Assembly (NCBI GenBank): GCA_944385415.1 | Contig: CALWXC010000010.1 | Location: 1 to 64,000, forward strand | DNA length: 64,000 bases | Source of the DNA: an uncultured Oscillospiraceae bacterium | Lineage (GTDB): Bacteria > Bacillota > Clostridia > Oscillospirales > Oscillospiraceae | Direction: 5' to 3' | Shown here: one piece after another, positions 27,103-34,622 of the stretch | How positions within the stretch are numbered: the stretch's first letter is position 1 | Layout: every line of letters starts with the position of its first letter | Position numbers and translations under genes: made by a program | The notes under the pieces: generated by a model | The model's input: the letters and a program-made list of their open reading frames with translations, nothing else | What the model was told of the DNA's origin: nothing | Databases searched by the model: none

Positions 27103-28134
27103 TTATGCCTTTACATCAATGCCCCGCCGGTGATTCTCCAAAATGCTGCGATCCAATGCCTGCTCCGGCTGCCAGGGGAGGGGCGCCGCCCCGCTCTCTT
27201 TCTGCTCCGTGTCATCCGGTCCCTGCTCCGCGTTACAGGCGGGCTGCATCCGCTGGACAGCGGCCAGCACGGCAAGCCCGGAGGAATCTTTCTGGGCAAA
27301 CCGGGTGAGCGCCTCTGCCTTCACCTTCTCATACAACCGATCGGTCTCCTCCGCTGTGTCACAGGCGCGGAACTGCGCTTCGAGCATCTTTATCTCCTGC
27401 TGAATCCGATCCGCCTTGGCTGCGGCTTCCGGGTAATGCCGGCGCAGAAAGCGCATTTCCGCCGCAGTCAGTCGTTTGCCTGAGTGCATCTTGCGGATGA
27501 TCTCCTCAAACTTCCGATAGCGGGCCCGGCTCTCCTCCGTCTCCCGGACCTCCTCTTCAGGGAAGAGGGAGGCGGCTGTCAGCTCTGCTTTACGCTTTTC
27601 GCCGATAGGAAGCGCATGCTTCTGGAGACTGAAATTGTGACCGCTGCCAATGCCATTCCTCTCGATAGAATGAACATCCTTCCTATCCAGAGCTCCCTGC
27701 TTGTATTCCTCTAAAATACTGGTATCAAATGATTGTCCGGGCTGCCAGCCGGGGACACGGGATTTGACAAAGGCATTGATTTTTTCCACTTCGCCAAAAT
27801 GAATTTGATCTATGGTGTAGGCCGCGTCCCTCCGGTCTTTAGCAGGGATGGACATTAAATAGCTATGTACCATTTCTCCGTATTCATTGCCTGTTCCGGT
27901 CATGCCGTAGCGGTACTTCATATTCTCAAATACTCTGTCCCGCACCTTCTGCTCAATCTCCTTGGACACAGGGATGATATGAAAATCCGCCGAAGTCATC
28001 CCGGTAATATCCATCCCGTCATCCGGCGTATCGGGATGCGCGACCGCAGCGCCGTTTGGATACTTTGGCTGTGTGGTTCCGCGGCTATACCGGTCTGCGT
28101 TCATCATCATACGGGCAATATCTGTGATGGTCAT
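27103..28134 (-). CDS. Unknown protein with a duplicated WQP...SIL motif
   Basis: A 343-residue, soluble, charged protein with no signal peptide, membrane helix or known catalytic motif. A 19-residue segment occurs twice: GWQPGQSFDTSILEEYKQG near residue 128, and PWQPEQALDRSILENHRRG near residue 317, just before the C-terminus. Between them lies a Lys/Glu-rich helical region (about 200-270). The start ATG at 28134 is preceded by AAAGGAG. Base composition is visibly more AT-rich than its neighbours, and it sits backwards between the Rrf2 gene and nifS, which suggests insertion. I do not recognise the family. Confidence 0.75.
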   Translation of the reverse strand: MTITDIARMMMNADRYSRGTTQPKYPNGAAVAHPDTPDDGMDITGMTSADFHIIPVSKEIEQKVRDRVFENMKYRYGMTGTGNEYGEMVHSYLMSIPAKDRRDAAYTIDQIHFGEVEKINAFVKSRVPGWQPGQSFDTSILEEYKQGALDRKDVHSIERNGIGSGHNFSLQKHALPIGEKRKAELTAASLFPEEEVRETEESRARYRKFEEIIRKMHSGKRLTAAEMRFLRRHYPEAAAKADRIQQEIKMLEAQFRACDTAEETDRLYEKVKAEALTRFAQKDSSGLAVLAAVQRMQPACNAEQGPDDTEQKESGAAPLPWQPEQALDRSILENHRRGIDVKA

Positions 28135-28279
28135 GGCTGATTCATCTCCTTTTACATACCAAATAACTGAAAAAGGATTGACTCTTTACTATTTATATAT
28201 CGCCCTTTTCGGGGAGAAATTAAGGGTTCGGCACACGCGATTCCACCAGGATGAAAAAATAAAAAATTTGTTGCGGCTC

Positions 28280-28308
28280 TTTACAAGCTTAATACTTCGT
28301 GATATGAT
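28280..28308 (+). promoter_or_regulatory. Promoter of the padR operon
   Basis: TTTACA (28280-28285), a 17-bp spacer and TATGAT (28303-28308). Confidence 0.75.
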
Positions 28309-28321
28309 GTATTACACGAAG
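28295..28321 (+). promoter_or_regulatory. Candidate PadR operator
   Basis: Inverted repeat CTTCGTG (28295-28301) / CACGAAG (28315-28321), with half-sites 20 bp apart centre to centre (two helical turns), spanning the -10 element. Binding here would block RNA polymerase, fitting autoregulation by the PadR protein encoded 12 bp downstream. Confidence 0.6.
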
Positions 28322-28332
28322 GGAGGTATCGT

Positions 28333-28653
28333 ATGGATATTCAGCTGAAGCGGGGCCTTTTGGACGTCTGTGTGCTGGCGGCCATCAAAAGCGAGGATTC
28401 CTACGGCTACAAGATCATCAAAGATATGAAACCGTATATTGAATTGTCCGAATCGACGCTGTATACCATTTTGAAACGGTTGGAGACGGCCAAGATGCTG
28501 ACGGTCCGAACGGCAGAGCACGGCGGCAGGCTGCGGAAATACTACCACATTACGGAAGCGGGCTTGCGGCGCATTGAGGAATTCAAGGAAGAATGGAAGG
28601 AAATTCTGGCCATTTATCAGTTTGTGACAAAGGAGGATGGGGAACATGGATAA
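28333..28653 (+). CDS. PadR-family transcriptional regulator
   Basis: A 106-residue winged-helix protein of the short (subfamily 2) PadR type. MDIQLKRGLLDVCVLAAIKSEDSYGYKII is the conserved first helix region, read as one stretch; SESTLYTILKRLE is the recognition helix, and GGRLRKYYHITEAGL is the wing. The start follows GGGAGG. It overlaps the DUF1700 gene by 8 nt. PadR repressors of this sort commonly control the envelope-module genes encoded right behind them. Confidence 0.92.
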   Translation: MDIQLKRGLLDVCVLAAIKSEDSYGYKIIKDMKPYIELSESTLYTILKRLETAKMLTVRTAEHGGRLRKYYHITEAGLRRIEEFKEEWKEILAIYQFVTKEDGEHG

Positions 28654-29248
28654 ACAGACCTTTCTGACGCGGCTGCGGAACGGACTGTCCGGCCTGCCGC
28701 AGGAGGACGTGGAAGAACGCCTGTCGTTTTACAGTGAGATGATCGATGACCGGGTGGAGGAGGGCCGCACCGAAGCGGAGGCCGTGGAGGAGATTGGCCC
28801 AGTGGAGGAGGTGCTGGCGCAGATTGTAGCGGACATTCCTCTGACAAAGCTGGTCAAGGAAAAAATGAAGCCCAAGCACACCCTGAAAGCCTGGGAAATT
28901 GTGCTGCTGGTTTTGGGGTCGCCCCTGTGGCTGTCCCTGCTGGTCAGCGCCGCCGCCATTGTTGTGTCGTTTTATGTGGCTGTATGGTCGGTGATTCTTT
29001 CCCTGTGGCTGGTGGAAAGCGCCCTGATTGGTTCGGCCCTGAGCGGCGTGGTTTTGGGCACGGTGTTTGCCTGCCGGGGCAATGGTCTGGCAGGTATTGC
29101 GGTGATCGGCGTGGGGCTGGCCTGCACGGGTCTGTCAATTTTCCTGTTCTTCGGGTGTAAGGAAGTGACCAAGGGCATTTTGCGGCTGACTGGGAAACTG
29201 CTCCTGGCATTGAAAACCTGTTTCGTTAAAAAGGAGGCGGCAGCATGA
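28646..29248 (+). CDS. DUF1700/HAAS-domain membrane protein
   Basis: A 200-residue protein. The N-terminal helical HAAS region (about 1-75: MDKQTFLTRLRNGL, then ERLSFYSEMIDDRVEEG and EEIGPVEEVLAQI) is followed by about four membrane helices (about 80-185). ATG 28646 is preferred over an ATG at 28637, which directly touches the GGAGG box. It overlaps padR by 8 nt and the next gene by 4 nt, so the three are translationally coupled. PadR-DUF1700-DUF4097 sets occur in many Firmicutes and are linked to membrane stress; the biochemical role is unsettled. Confidence 0.88.
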   Translation: MDKQTFLTRLRNGLSGLPQEDVEERLSFYSEMIDDRVEEGRTEAEAVEEIGPVEEVLAQIVADIPLTKLVKEKMKPKHTLKAWEIVLLVLGSPLWLSLLVSAAAIVVSFYVAVWSVILSLWLVESALIGSALSGVVLGTVFACRGNGLAGIAVIGVGLACTGLSIFLFFGCKEVTKGILRLTGKLLLALKTCFVKKEAAA

Positions 29249-30207
29249 GCAAGGCGGTAAAGGTATGGCTGACGATTGCGACGGTTCTGGTGGTGCTGGG
29301 CGTCCTGATTTTCGGCGTGGTGATGACCATCAATCACTGGGACTTTTCCCGGCTCGGTACGGTAAAATATGAGACAAACACCTACGAATTTGACGAGACA
29401 TTCCAGGACCTGTCCATCCACACCGATGTGGCAGACCTGCTGTTTGTCCCGTCCGACGACGAGACCTGTAAAGTGGTCTGCTATGAACGGCAGATGATGC
29501 ACCATAATGTAGAGGTGAAAAACGGCACGCTGTATATTCGTGCGGTGGACGCGAACGCGTGGTATGAATTCATTGGCATCACGCTGGAAACGCCGAAAAT
29601 TACCGTCTATCTGCCCCAGAAAGCATATAACGCCCTTGTCATTGACGGCAGCGTGGGCACGGTGGAGCTGCCCGACGCGTTTTCCTTTGAAACCGTGGCA
29701 ATTTCCGGTGACACCAGCAGCGTTTTGTGCAGGGCTTCTGTCTCCAAACAGCTTAAGATCGAGCTGGATGTGGGAGACATGCAGCTGGAGAATTTGTCGG
29801 CGGGTTCGCTGAGTCTGACATCGGACACCGGAGACGTGACTGTCACCTCTGTGACCTGTGACAAGGACATGGAGGTGGAAGTGGACACCGGTTCGGCCCG
29901 GCTCACCGATGTGACATGCGGCAGCCTGACGGCCATTGCCGACACCGGCGACCTTCTTTTGAAGCAGGTGACGGCCACCGACGCCATGACGCTCCAAAAC
30001 GAGGTTGGCGCGGTGCAGTTTGACAGCTGCGACGCCGGAGCGCTTTACATTGTAACCGATACGGGCGACGTGACCGGCACGCTGCTGTCGGAAAAAGTGT
30101 TCCTGGTGGAAAGCGACACGGGGGACATCGATGTTCCCAAAACCGTCACCGGCGGTGTCTGCGAAATCCGTACAGATACCGGCGACATTCAAATTACATT
30201 GGAATAA
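29245..30207 (+). CDS. DUF4097-family exported beta-repeat protein
   Basis: A 320-residue protein with one N-terminal membrane helix (about 7-29) and a long extracytoplasmic beta-solenoid. The unit S/T/V/A-D-T-G-D/S recurs about six times from residue 190 to the end at roughly 20-residue spacing (SDTGD, VDTGS, ADTGD, TDTGD, SDTGD, TDTGD), giving the DUF4097 pattern. The start overlaps the DUF1700 stop as ATGA. It is probably membrane-anchored and surface-facing, working with DUF1700 as a sensor or scaffold for envelope stress (inferred). Confidence 0.9.
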   Translation: MSKAVKVWLTIATVLVVLGVLIFGVVMTINHWDFSRLGTVKYETNTYEFDETFQDLSIHTDVADLLFVPSDDETCKVVCYERQMMHHNVEVKNGTLYIRAVDANAWYEFIGITLETPKITVYLPQKAYNALVIDGSVGTVELPDAFSFETVAISGDTSSVLCRASVSKQLKIELDVGDMQLENLSAGSLSLTSDTGDVTVTSVTCDKDMEVEVDTGSARLTDVTCGSLTAIADTGDLLLKQVTATDAMTLQNEVGAVQFDSCDAGALYIVTDTGDVTGTLLSEKVFLVESDTGDIDVPKTVTGGVCEIRTDTGDIQITLE

Positions 30208-30212
30208 CACAG

Positions 30213-30245
30213 GAGCGCGGGATAGAAAAGCCCGCGCTCTTTTTC
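30213..30245 (+). terminator. Terminator of the padR operon
   Basis: A 9-bp stem GAGCGCGGG / CCCGCGCTC (30213-30221, 30231-30239) followed by TTTTT. Confidence 0.88.
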
Positions 30246-30255
30246 TGTAAAATAT

Positions 30256-30267
30256 TTTCCTAGGAAA
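30256..30267 (+). promoter_or_regulatory. Palindrome upstream of the nifS promoter
   Basis: TTTCCTAGGAAA is a perfect 12-bp palindrome 14 bp upstream of the nifS -35 box. It is a candidate regulator site, perhaps for the Rrf2 protein at 26501-26932, although no copy is seen near that gene. Confidence 0.4.
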
Positions 30268-30281
30268 GTGATAGGTTTATC

Positions 30282-30310
30282 TTGACAGGGGGAAAAATAT
30301 GGTGTAGTAT
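30282..30310 (+). promoter_or_regulatory. Promoter of nifS-nifU
   Basis: Consensus TTGACA (30282-30287), a 17-bp spacer and TAGTAT (30305-30310), giving a leader of about 70 nt. Confidence 0.78.
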
Positions 30311-30387
30311 AAGCGCATAAAACAGATAGGAATAAAGGGAAAGAAAAATTTCCCGACCCGTGTATTATAGAAACGAGGAATGTATAG

Positions 30388-31572
30388 ATGCTGCGAGTTT
30401 ACGCTGACAACGCGGCCACCACCGCCATGAGCCCTGCGGCCAAGGCCGCCATGCTGCCGTATTTCGACGAGGTCTACGGCAACCCCTCCAGCCCCCACAG
30501 CTTCGGTCAGGCGGCGGCTGCCGCCTTGCAGGAGGCACGGGAAACCGTGGCCCGCTGCTTGGGCGCCAAAGCTGACGAGATCACCTTCACCTCCGGCGGC
30601 AGCGAAGCCGACAATCAGGCCATTCTTTCCGCCGCCGCGGCAGGGGAGAAGCAGGGCAAACGCCACATGATTTCCACGGCCTTTGAACACCACGCCGTCC
30701 TACACACCCTGCAAAAGCTGGAGCGCCAGGGCTGGGAGATCACCCTGCTGCCGGTCCATGAGGACGGCATTGTCCGGGTGGAGGAAGTGCGAGACGCCAT
30801 CCGGCCCGACACGGCGTTGGTCACCATCATGTATGCCAACAACGAAATCGGCACCATTCAGCCCATTGCGGAGATCGGCGCAATCTGCCGGGAAAAGGGC
30901 ATCCTGTTCCACACTGACGCCGTCCAGGCAGCGGGCCACCTGCACATCGACGTGGCGGCCCAGAACATCGATTTGCTGTCCCTGTCGGGCCATAAGTTCC
31001 ACGGTCCCAAGGGCGCGGGCGTCCTCTATGTCCGCAAAGGCGCCCTGCGGCTGCAAAACCTCATTGAGGGCGGCGGTCAGGAACGGGGCAAGCGGGCCGG
31101 TACGGAAAATCTTCCGGCCATTGTGGGTATGGCCGTGGCGCTGGATGAGGCCTGCAAGCATCTGGACCAGCATACGGCCTATGTGACAAAGCTGCGGGAC
31201 CGGCTCATTGATGGTTTGTCAAAAATCCCTTATGCTCGGCTTAATGGAAGCGCTGAGCACCGTTTGCCCGGCAATGTCAATTTCAGTTTCCCCGGCGTGG
31301 AGGGCGAGGCATTGCTGCTGCTCCTGGACTCCATGGGCGTGGCCGCTTCCTCCGGTTCCGCCTGCACCTCCGGGTCTCTGGACCCCAGCCATGTGCTGCT
31401 GGCCATCGGCCTGAGCCATGAGGTGGCCCACGGCTCCCTCCGTCTGAGCCTGTGCCACACCAACACCGAAGAAGAAATTGATCACATTCTGGCCGTGGTG
31501 CCCCAGGTGGTCCAGCGGCTGCGGGATATGTCTCCCGTGTGGAAAGATATGATGAAGAAGGAGGCCGTCTGA
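30388..31572 (+). CDS. nifS: Cysteine desulfurase NifS/IscS
   Basis: A 394-residue PLP enzyme that takes sulfur from cysteine for Fe-S clusters and thio-modified tRNA. Lys203 in [13 protein letters not shown] binds PLP, and Cys326 in [16 protein letters not shown] on the mobile loop carries the persulfide; the loop form is that of the NifS/IscS (group I) class. [10 protein letters not shown] at the N-terminus and the [14 protein letters not shown] segment are conserved. It has its own strong promoter and lies 1 bp ahead of nifU. Confidence 0.95.
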   Translation: MLRVYADNAATTAMSPAAKAAMLPYFDEVYGNPSSPHSFGQAAAAALQEARETVARCLGAKADEITFTSGGSEADNQAILSAAAAGEKQGKRHMISTAFEHHAVLHTLQKLERQGWEITLLPVHEDGIVRVEEVRDAIRPDTALVTIMYANNEIGTIQPIAEIGAICREKGILFHTDAVQAAGHLHIDVAAQNIDLLSLSGHKFHGPKGAGVLYVRKGALRLQNLIEGGGQERGKRAGTENLPAIVGMAVALDEACKHLDQHTAYVTKLRDRLIDGLSKIPYARLNGSAEHRLPGNVNFSFPGVEGEALLLLLDSMGVAASSGSACTSGSLDPSHVLLAIGLSHEVAHGSLRLSLCHTNTEEEIDHILAVVPQVVQRLRDMSPVWKDMMKKEAV

Positions 31573-31573
31573 T

Positions 31574-32011
31574 ATGGCATACAGTGCAAAGGTCATGGAC
31601 CATTTTATGAATCCCCGCAACGTGGGCGAGCTGGATAACGCCAACGGCGTTGGTGAAGTGGGCAACGCCAAGTGCGGCGACATTATGAAAATCTATCTGG
31701 ATATCCAGGACAATGTCATCCAGGACGTCCGCTTTAATACCTTCGGCTGCGGTGCGGCCATCGCCACCAGCTCCATGGCTACGGAGCTGATCAAGGGCAA
31801 GACCATCGAGGAAGCCATGGAGCTGACCAACAAGGCTGTGGTGGAGGCCCTGGATGGCCTGCCTCCGGTGAAGCTCCACTGTTCCGTCCTGGCGGAGGAA
31901 GCCGTCCAGGCGGCGCTGCGGGACTACTATGAGCGGCAGGGCCTGCCGGTGCCGGAAAAGTTACAGCCCCGCTGCTCCGGCAGCTGCGACCATTGCCACT
32001 GCCCGTCATAA
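31574..32011 (+). CDS. nifU: Fe-S scaffold NifU/IscU-type with Cys-rich tail
   Basis: A 145-residue scaffold. The three cluster ligands are Cys34 (NAKCGD), Cys59 (FGCGAAIATSS) and Cys103 (KLHCSVLAEEA), and the Asp next to Cys34 is kept. Beyond the normal domain (about 1-125) there is an extra tail in which four cysteines and a histidine fall within ten residues (Cys134, 138, 141, 143; CSGSCDHCHC), a possible extra metal site. It follows nifS by 1 bp, so the two are cotranscribed. Confidence 0.94.
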   Translation: MAYSAKVMDHFMNPRNVGELDNANGVGEVGNAKCGDIMKIYLDIQDNVIQDVRFNTFGCGAAIATSSMATELIKGKTIEEAMELTNKAVVEALDGLPPVKLHCSVLAEEAVQAALRDYYERQGLPVPEKLQPRCSGSCDHCHCPS

Positions 32012-32052
32012 CCGTTTTTGTCAACAGTTCAATACAAATAGATACCCAAACG

Positions 32053-32087
32053 CCGCCGCCGTCCCTGCCCCCTTGGGACGGCGGCGG
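32053..32087 (+). terminator. Candidate nifSU terminator
   Basis: A 13-bp GC-rich stem CCGCCGCCGTCCC / GGGACGGCGGCGG (32053-32065, 32075-32087) followed only by TGTTGT, so the T-run is poor. Confidence 0.6.
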
Positions 32088-32172
32088 TGTTGTCTGGAAG
32101 CGGCTCCTTTTCAGACGGCCTGGATTGTGTTACTATAACAATAAAAATGCGACACAGAATGGCGGGGGTACT

Positions 32173-32739
32173 ATGGAAAATCAAATACTGCGGTTGATAC
32201 CAGCGGAGCCGCTTCTGGCGGAACAGGCGGCGGACTATTACCGGCGGAACCGTGCGTTTTTAAAGGAATTTGAACCGACGCGGGAGGAACGGTTTTTCAC
32301 AGCCGACGGTCAGCGAGAGCTTTTGGAACAGGAATTGCGCAACTGGAATGAAGCCAGGGCCTATCGGTTTTATATCCAACCGGCAGAGCAGCCCCAACGC
32401 ATTATCGGCGTCATTGGACTGAACAATGTGGTGTGGGGTGCGTTTCGTTCCGCGTTCCTGGGGTATAAACTGGACGGGGGCTATATCAACCGGGGTTATA
32501 TGACGGCGGCGGTGGCAATGCTGGTGGACTATGCTTTTGTGGAATTGCAGCTGCACCGTATCGAGGCCAATGTCATGCCGAGAAACCGCGCGTCGCTTCG
32601 GGTTCTGGAGAAGAACGGCTTTGTCTGTGAGGGGTTGTCCAGGTATTACCTGAAAATCAATGGGATCTGGGAGGACCACGTTCACATGGTAAAGCTCAAT
32701 GAGGCCATGCACACATTGCCGGACAGCGCCGCCCCGTGA
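32173..32739 (+). CDS. GNAT acetyltransferase, RimJ/RimL type
   Basis: A 188-residue N-acetyltransferase. The acetyl-CoA motif and the hallmark end of the Acetyltransf_3 group are visible (YINRGYMTAAVAMLVDYAF, LHRIEANVMPRNRASLRVLE, KNGFVCEGLSRYYLKINGIW, EDHVHM). These enzymes acetylate ribosomal-protein N-termini or small amines; the substrate cannot be told. The start is ATG 32173 after a G-rich sequence; an earlier in-frame ATG at 31993 overlaps nifU and is rejected. It is a single gene. Confidence 0.88.
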   Translation: MENQILRLIPAEPLLAEQAADYYRRNRAFLKEFEPTREERFFTADGQRELLEQELRNWNEARAYRFYIQPAEQPQRIIGVIGLNNVVWGAFRSAFLGYKLDGGYINRGYMTAAVAMLVDYAFVELQLHRIEANVMPRNRASLRVLEKNGFVCEGLSRYYLKINGIWEDHVHMVKLNEAMHTLPDSAAP

Positions 32740-32753
32740 GGGCAAACAGCCCC

Positions 32754-32782
32754 TTGCGTTTTTTGCCGGTCTCTGGCACAAT
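32754..32782 (+). promoter_or_regulatory. Candidate promoter for the HAD gene
   Basis: TTGCGT (32754-32759), a 17-bp spacer and CACAAT (32777-32782). The -10 is weak. Confidence 0.45.
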
Positions 32783-32815
32783 AGCGGTGTACTATGGAAA
32801 AAGGAGCGCATGTAC

Positions 32816-33541
32816 ATGGCTTTTACAACCGCACCCCGTCCGGTGGTCCTCTTCGACCTAGACGGTACTCTGCTGCCGCTGGAAATGAAAACCTTTATAG
32901 AAGCCTATTTCAAAACCCTCTGCGGCCGCTTTCCCCAGTTCAACCCGCAAGATGTGATCAAGGCCGTGTGGGCAGGTACCGGGGCCATGGTGAAAAACGA
33001 CGGCTCCCGCACCAATCGGGAAGCATTCGCCGCTGTGTTCTCCCAGGCATTGGGCGTGGATTACTATGACCAGGAGCCGGAATTTCTCGATTACTACGCC
33101 AAGGAGTTCCAGCGCTGTGTGGACGTGTGCCGCCCCGCGGAACTGAGCCGAAAAATTGTTACAACCCTGCAAGATAAGGGCTACAACGTGGCCGTGGCCA
33201 CCAATCCCATTTTCCCGGAGATTGCCACCATGTCCCGGTTACGCTGGGCCGGTCTGGAGGGCGTGACATTCCCACTGGTGACCACCTTTGAGACCAGCAC
33301 CTATGCCAAGCCCAACCCCGAATACTACCGCCAGGTGTGCGAACGGCTGGGCGTTCAGCCGGGCGACTGCATCATGGTCGGCAACGATGTACTGGAGGAC
33401 GGTGTGGCTCAGTCTCTGGGCATGGAGGTTCTTCTGATTGCGGATTGTCTTGTCAACGACAAGCAGCTGCCCACGGAGAGCTTCTCCATGGGCAGCCTGG
33501 AAGATCTTCTGGCCTGGGCCGAAGCGCTGCCGTCAGCGTAA
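32816..33541 (+). CDS. HAD-superfamily hydrolase
   Basis: A 241-residue phosphatase-like protein. Motif I is VLFDLDGTLLP with the nucleophilic Asp, motif II is in VAVATNPIFPE, motif III is the Lys of YAKPNPEYY, and motif IV is MVGNDVLEDG. A helical cap is inserted after motif I (about residues 25-110). The substrate is unknown. ATG 32816 is chosen because AAGGAG lies 9 nt ahead; ATG 32810 is too close to it. The 3' end overlaps the convergent gene by 9 bp. Confidence 0.9.
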   Translation: MAFTTAPRPVVLFDLDGTLLPLEMKTFIEAYFKTLCGRFPQFNPQDVIKAVWAGTGAMVKNDGSRTNREAFAAVFSQALGVDYYDQEPEFLDYYAKEFQRCVDVCRPAELSRKIVTTLQDKGYNVAVATNPIFPEIATMSRLRWAGLEGVTFPLVTTFETSTYAKPNPEYYRQVCERLGVQPGDCIMVGNDVLEDGVAQSLGMEVLLIADCLVNDKQLPTESFSMGSLEDLLAWAEALPSA

Positions 33542-33958
33542 CCGGCTGACGGTGACGTTGAGCAGTTGATAGGATGTATTCAGACTGCCGGTATTGGTAA
33601 AACTCAGGGTGTTGACGGCCCGGGGCAGAGTGATGACAAAGGTGCTGTTCAGCGGTGCGCTGCCGTCGTCGGGCACCGTGGCGAAGCTGCCGCCCCGGGG
33701 GAAGGGCACGCCGTTGAACCGGGGTGCAATGCCCAGGGTGGCCGTATCGGACGCTGCCGGCTCCGCCGCCGAGGCGTTGACACTGTAGGCAATCAGATAC
33801 CGGCCGCCGGGCAGATACACTGTGGGAGACGGTTCTGTATCCTCGGCGGGGCAGTACCGGGCCATGAGCAGTTCGCCCGCCGGGGCCACCTGCTGGACGG
33901 CGTAGCCGAAGTAGCGCACGTCGCCGGTACGGTCGTTGGATTCATAGGGATTCCACAT
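33533..33958 (-). CDS. Small beta-rich protein resembling a free collagen-like C-terminal domain
   Basis: A 141-residue protein with no signal peptide or membrane helix. The Ser/Thr/Asn-rich strands (TVYLPGGRYLIAYSVNASAA, NGVPFPRGGSF, NSTFVITLPRAVNTLSFTN, YQLLNVTVSRL) resemble the TNF-like jelly-roll domain at the end of clostridial collagen-like/BclA-type spore-surface proteins, but without any Gly-X-Y repeat. A spore- or surface-associated role is a guess. AAAGGAGG precedes the ATG. It converges with the HAD gene, whose stop lies inside this one. Confidence 0.7.
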   Translation of the reverse strand: MWNPYESNDRTGDVRYFGYAVQQVAPAGELLMARYCPAEDTEPSPTVYLPGGRYLIAYSVNASAAEPAASDTATLGIAPRFNGVPFPRGGSFATVPDDGSAPLNSTFVITLPRAVNTLSFTNTGSLNTSYQLLNVTVSRLR

Positions 33959-34052
33959 TTCAAAATTCCTCCTTTCCCGACAGTCTATGACGGGCGGCCG
34001 CCGGAGGTGCGCCCAAATGGAGCGAAATTTTTTTAAAATCGGGGAAAAAACC

Positions 34053-34081
34053 TTTACATTCTGGGTATCCTGTGATATTGT
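34053..34081 (+). promoter_or_regulatory. rpsO promoter
   Basis: TTTACA (34053-34058), a 17-bp spacer and TATTGT (34076-34081). Confidence 0.65.
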
Positions 34082-34087
34082 AGTATA

Positions 34088-34197
34088 GCTAACGCAAAGT
34101 TAGCGGACCCCGCGCTCAGTTCCGGGACAGCGCCGCTGTACACAGGGCATTTCCGCCAGCCCGGTACTTAGCCTGTGGGAGAACAATTTTATGAAAG
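34088..34197 (+). ncRNA. Structured rpsO leader, candidate S15 autoregulatory element
   Basis: The roughly 120-nt leader contains three stems: GCTAAC/GTTAGC (34088-34093, 34099-34104), GCGCT/AGCGC (34112-34116, 34129-34133) and CACAGG/CCTGTG (34141-34146, 34172-34177). S15 represses its own mRNA through structured leaders in several phyla, so a similar role is likely, but the fold does not match one I can name. Confidence 0.45.
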
Positions 34198-34209
34198 GTG
34201 GATCATCCC

Positions 34210-34476
34210 ATGATTCTGAAGGAAACCAAGGCCAAGGTTATTGCCGAGAACGCTACCCACGAGGGCGATACCGGTTCCCCCGAGGTGCAGATTGCCATCC
34301 TCACCGCCCGCATCAACGAGCTGACCGAGCACCTGCGCGTGCATAAGCACGACAACCACAGCCGCCGCGGTCTGCTGATGATGGTTGGTAAGCGCCGCAA
34401 CCTGCTGGACTACCTGGCCCGCAAGGACATCAACCGTTATCGTGCCATCATTGCCAAGCTGGGCATCCGTAAGTAA
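34210..34476 (+). CDS. rpsO: 30S ribosomal protein S15
   Basis: An 88-residue primary binder of 16S rRNA. The full family signature is present ([45 protein letters not shown]-like [13 protein letters not shown]), at standard length. ATG 34210 is used; a GTG 12 nt upstream lies in the ribosome binding site region. Instead of following ribF as in many Firmicutes, it stands alone ahead of pnp, as in E. coli. Confidence 0.98.
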   Translation: MILKETKAKVIAENATHEGDTGSPEVQIAILTARINELTEHLRVHKHDNHSRRGLLMMVGKRRNLLDYLARKDINRYRAIIAKLGIRK

Positions 34477-34485
34477 GTAACCCAT

Positions 34486-34512
34486 AAGGGCGGCCTTTGG
34501 CCGCCCTTTTTT
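34486..34512 (+). terminator. rpsO terminator
   Basis: AAGGGCGGCC-TTT-GGCCGCCCTT with a run of T to 34512. Any read-through enters the pnp leader hairpin 11 nt later. Confidence 0.9.
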
Positions 34513-34522
34513 AAAAGAGAAT

Positions 34523-34596
34523 GACACGGAGAAGGTTAGCAGTTGAAAGAACTGCTGAGTATTCGGCAGCTGTTTCAAGTGCTAACGTTCCGTGTC
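34523..34596 (+). ncRNA. Long nested hairpin in the pnp leader
   Basis: Four nested perfect stems make one 74-nt rod: GACACGGA/TCCGTGTC (34523-34530, 34589-34596), GTTAGCA/TGCTAAC (34535-34541, 34580-34586), TTGAAA/TTTCAA (34543-34548, 34573-34578) and CTGC/GCAG (34552-34555, 34566-34569). It ends 26 nt before the pnp start codon. It looks like an RNase III substrate of the kind that controls E. coli pnp. Confidence 0.7.
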
Positions 34597-34622
34597 CTTC
34601 CCACCAGTGAAAGGAGTTCTGC

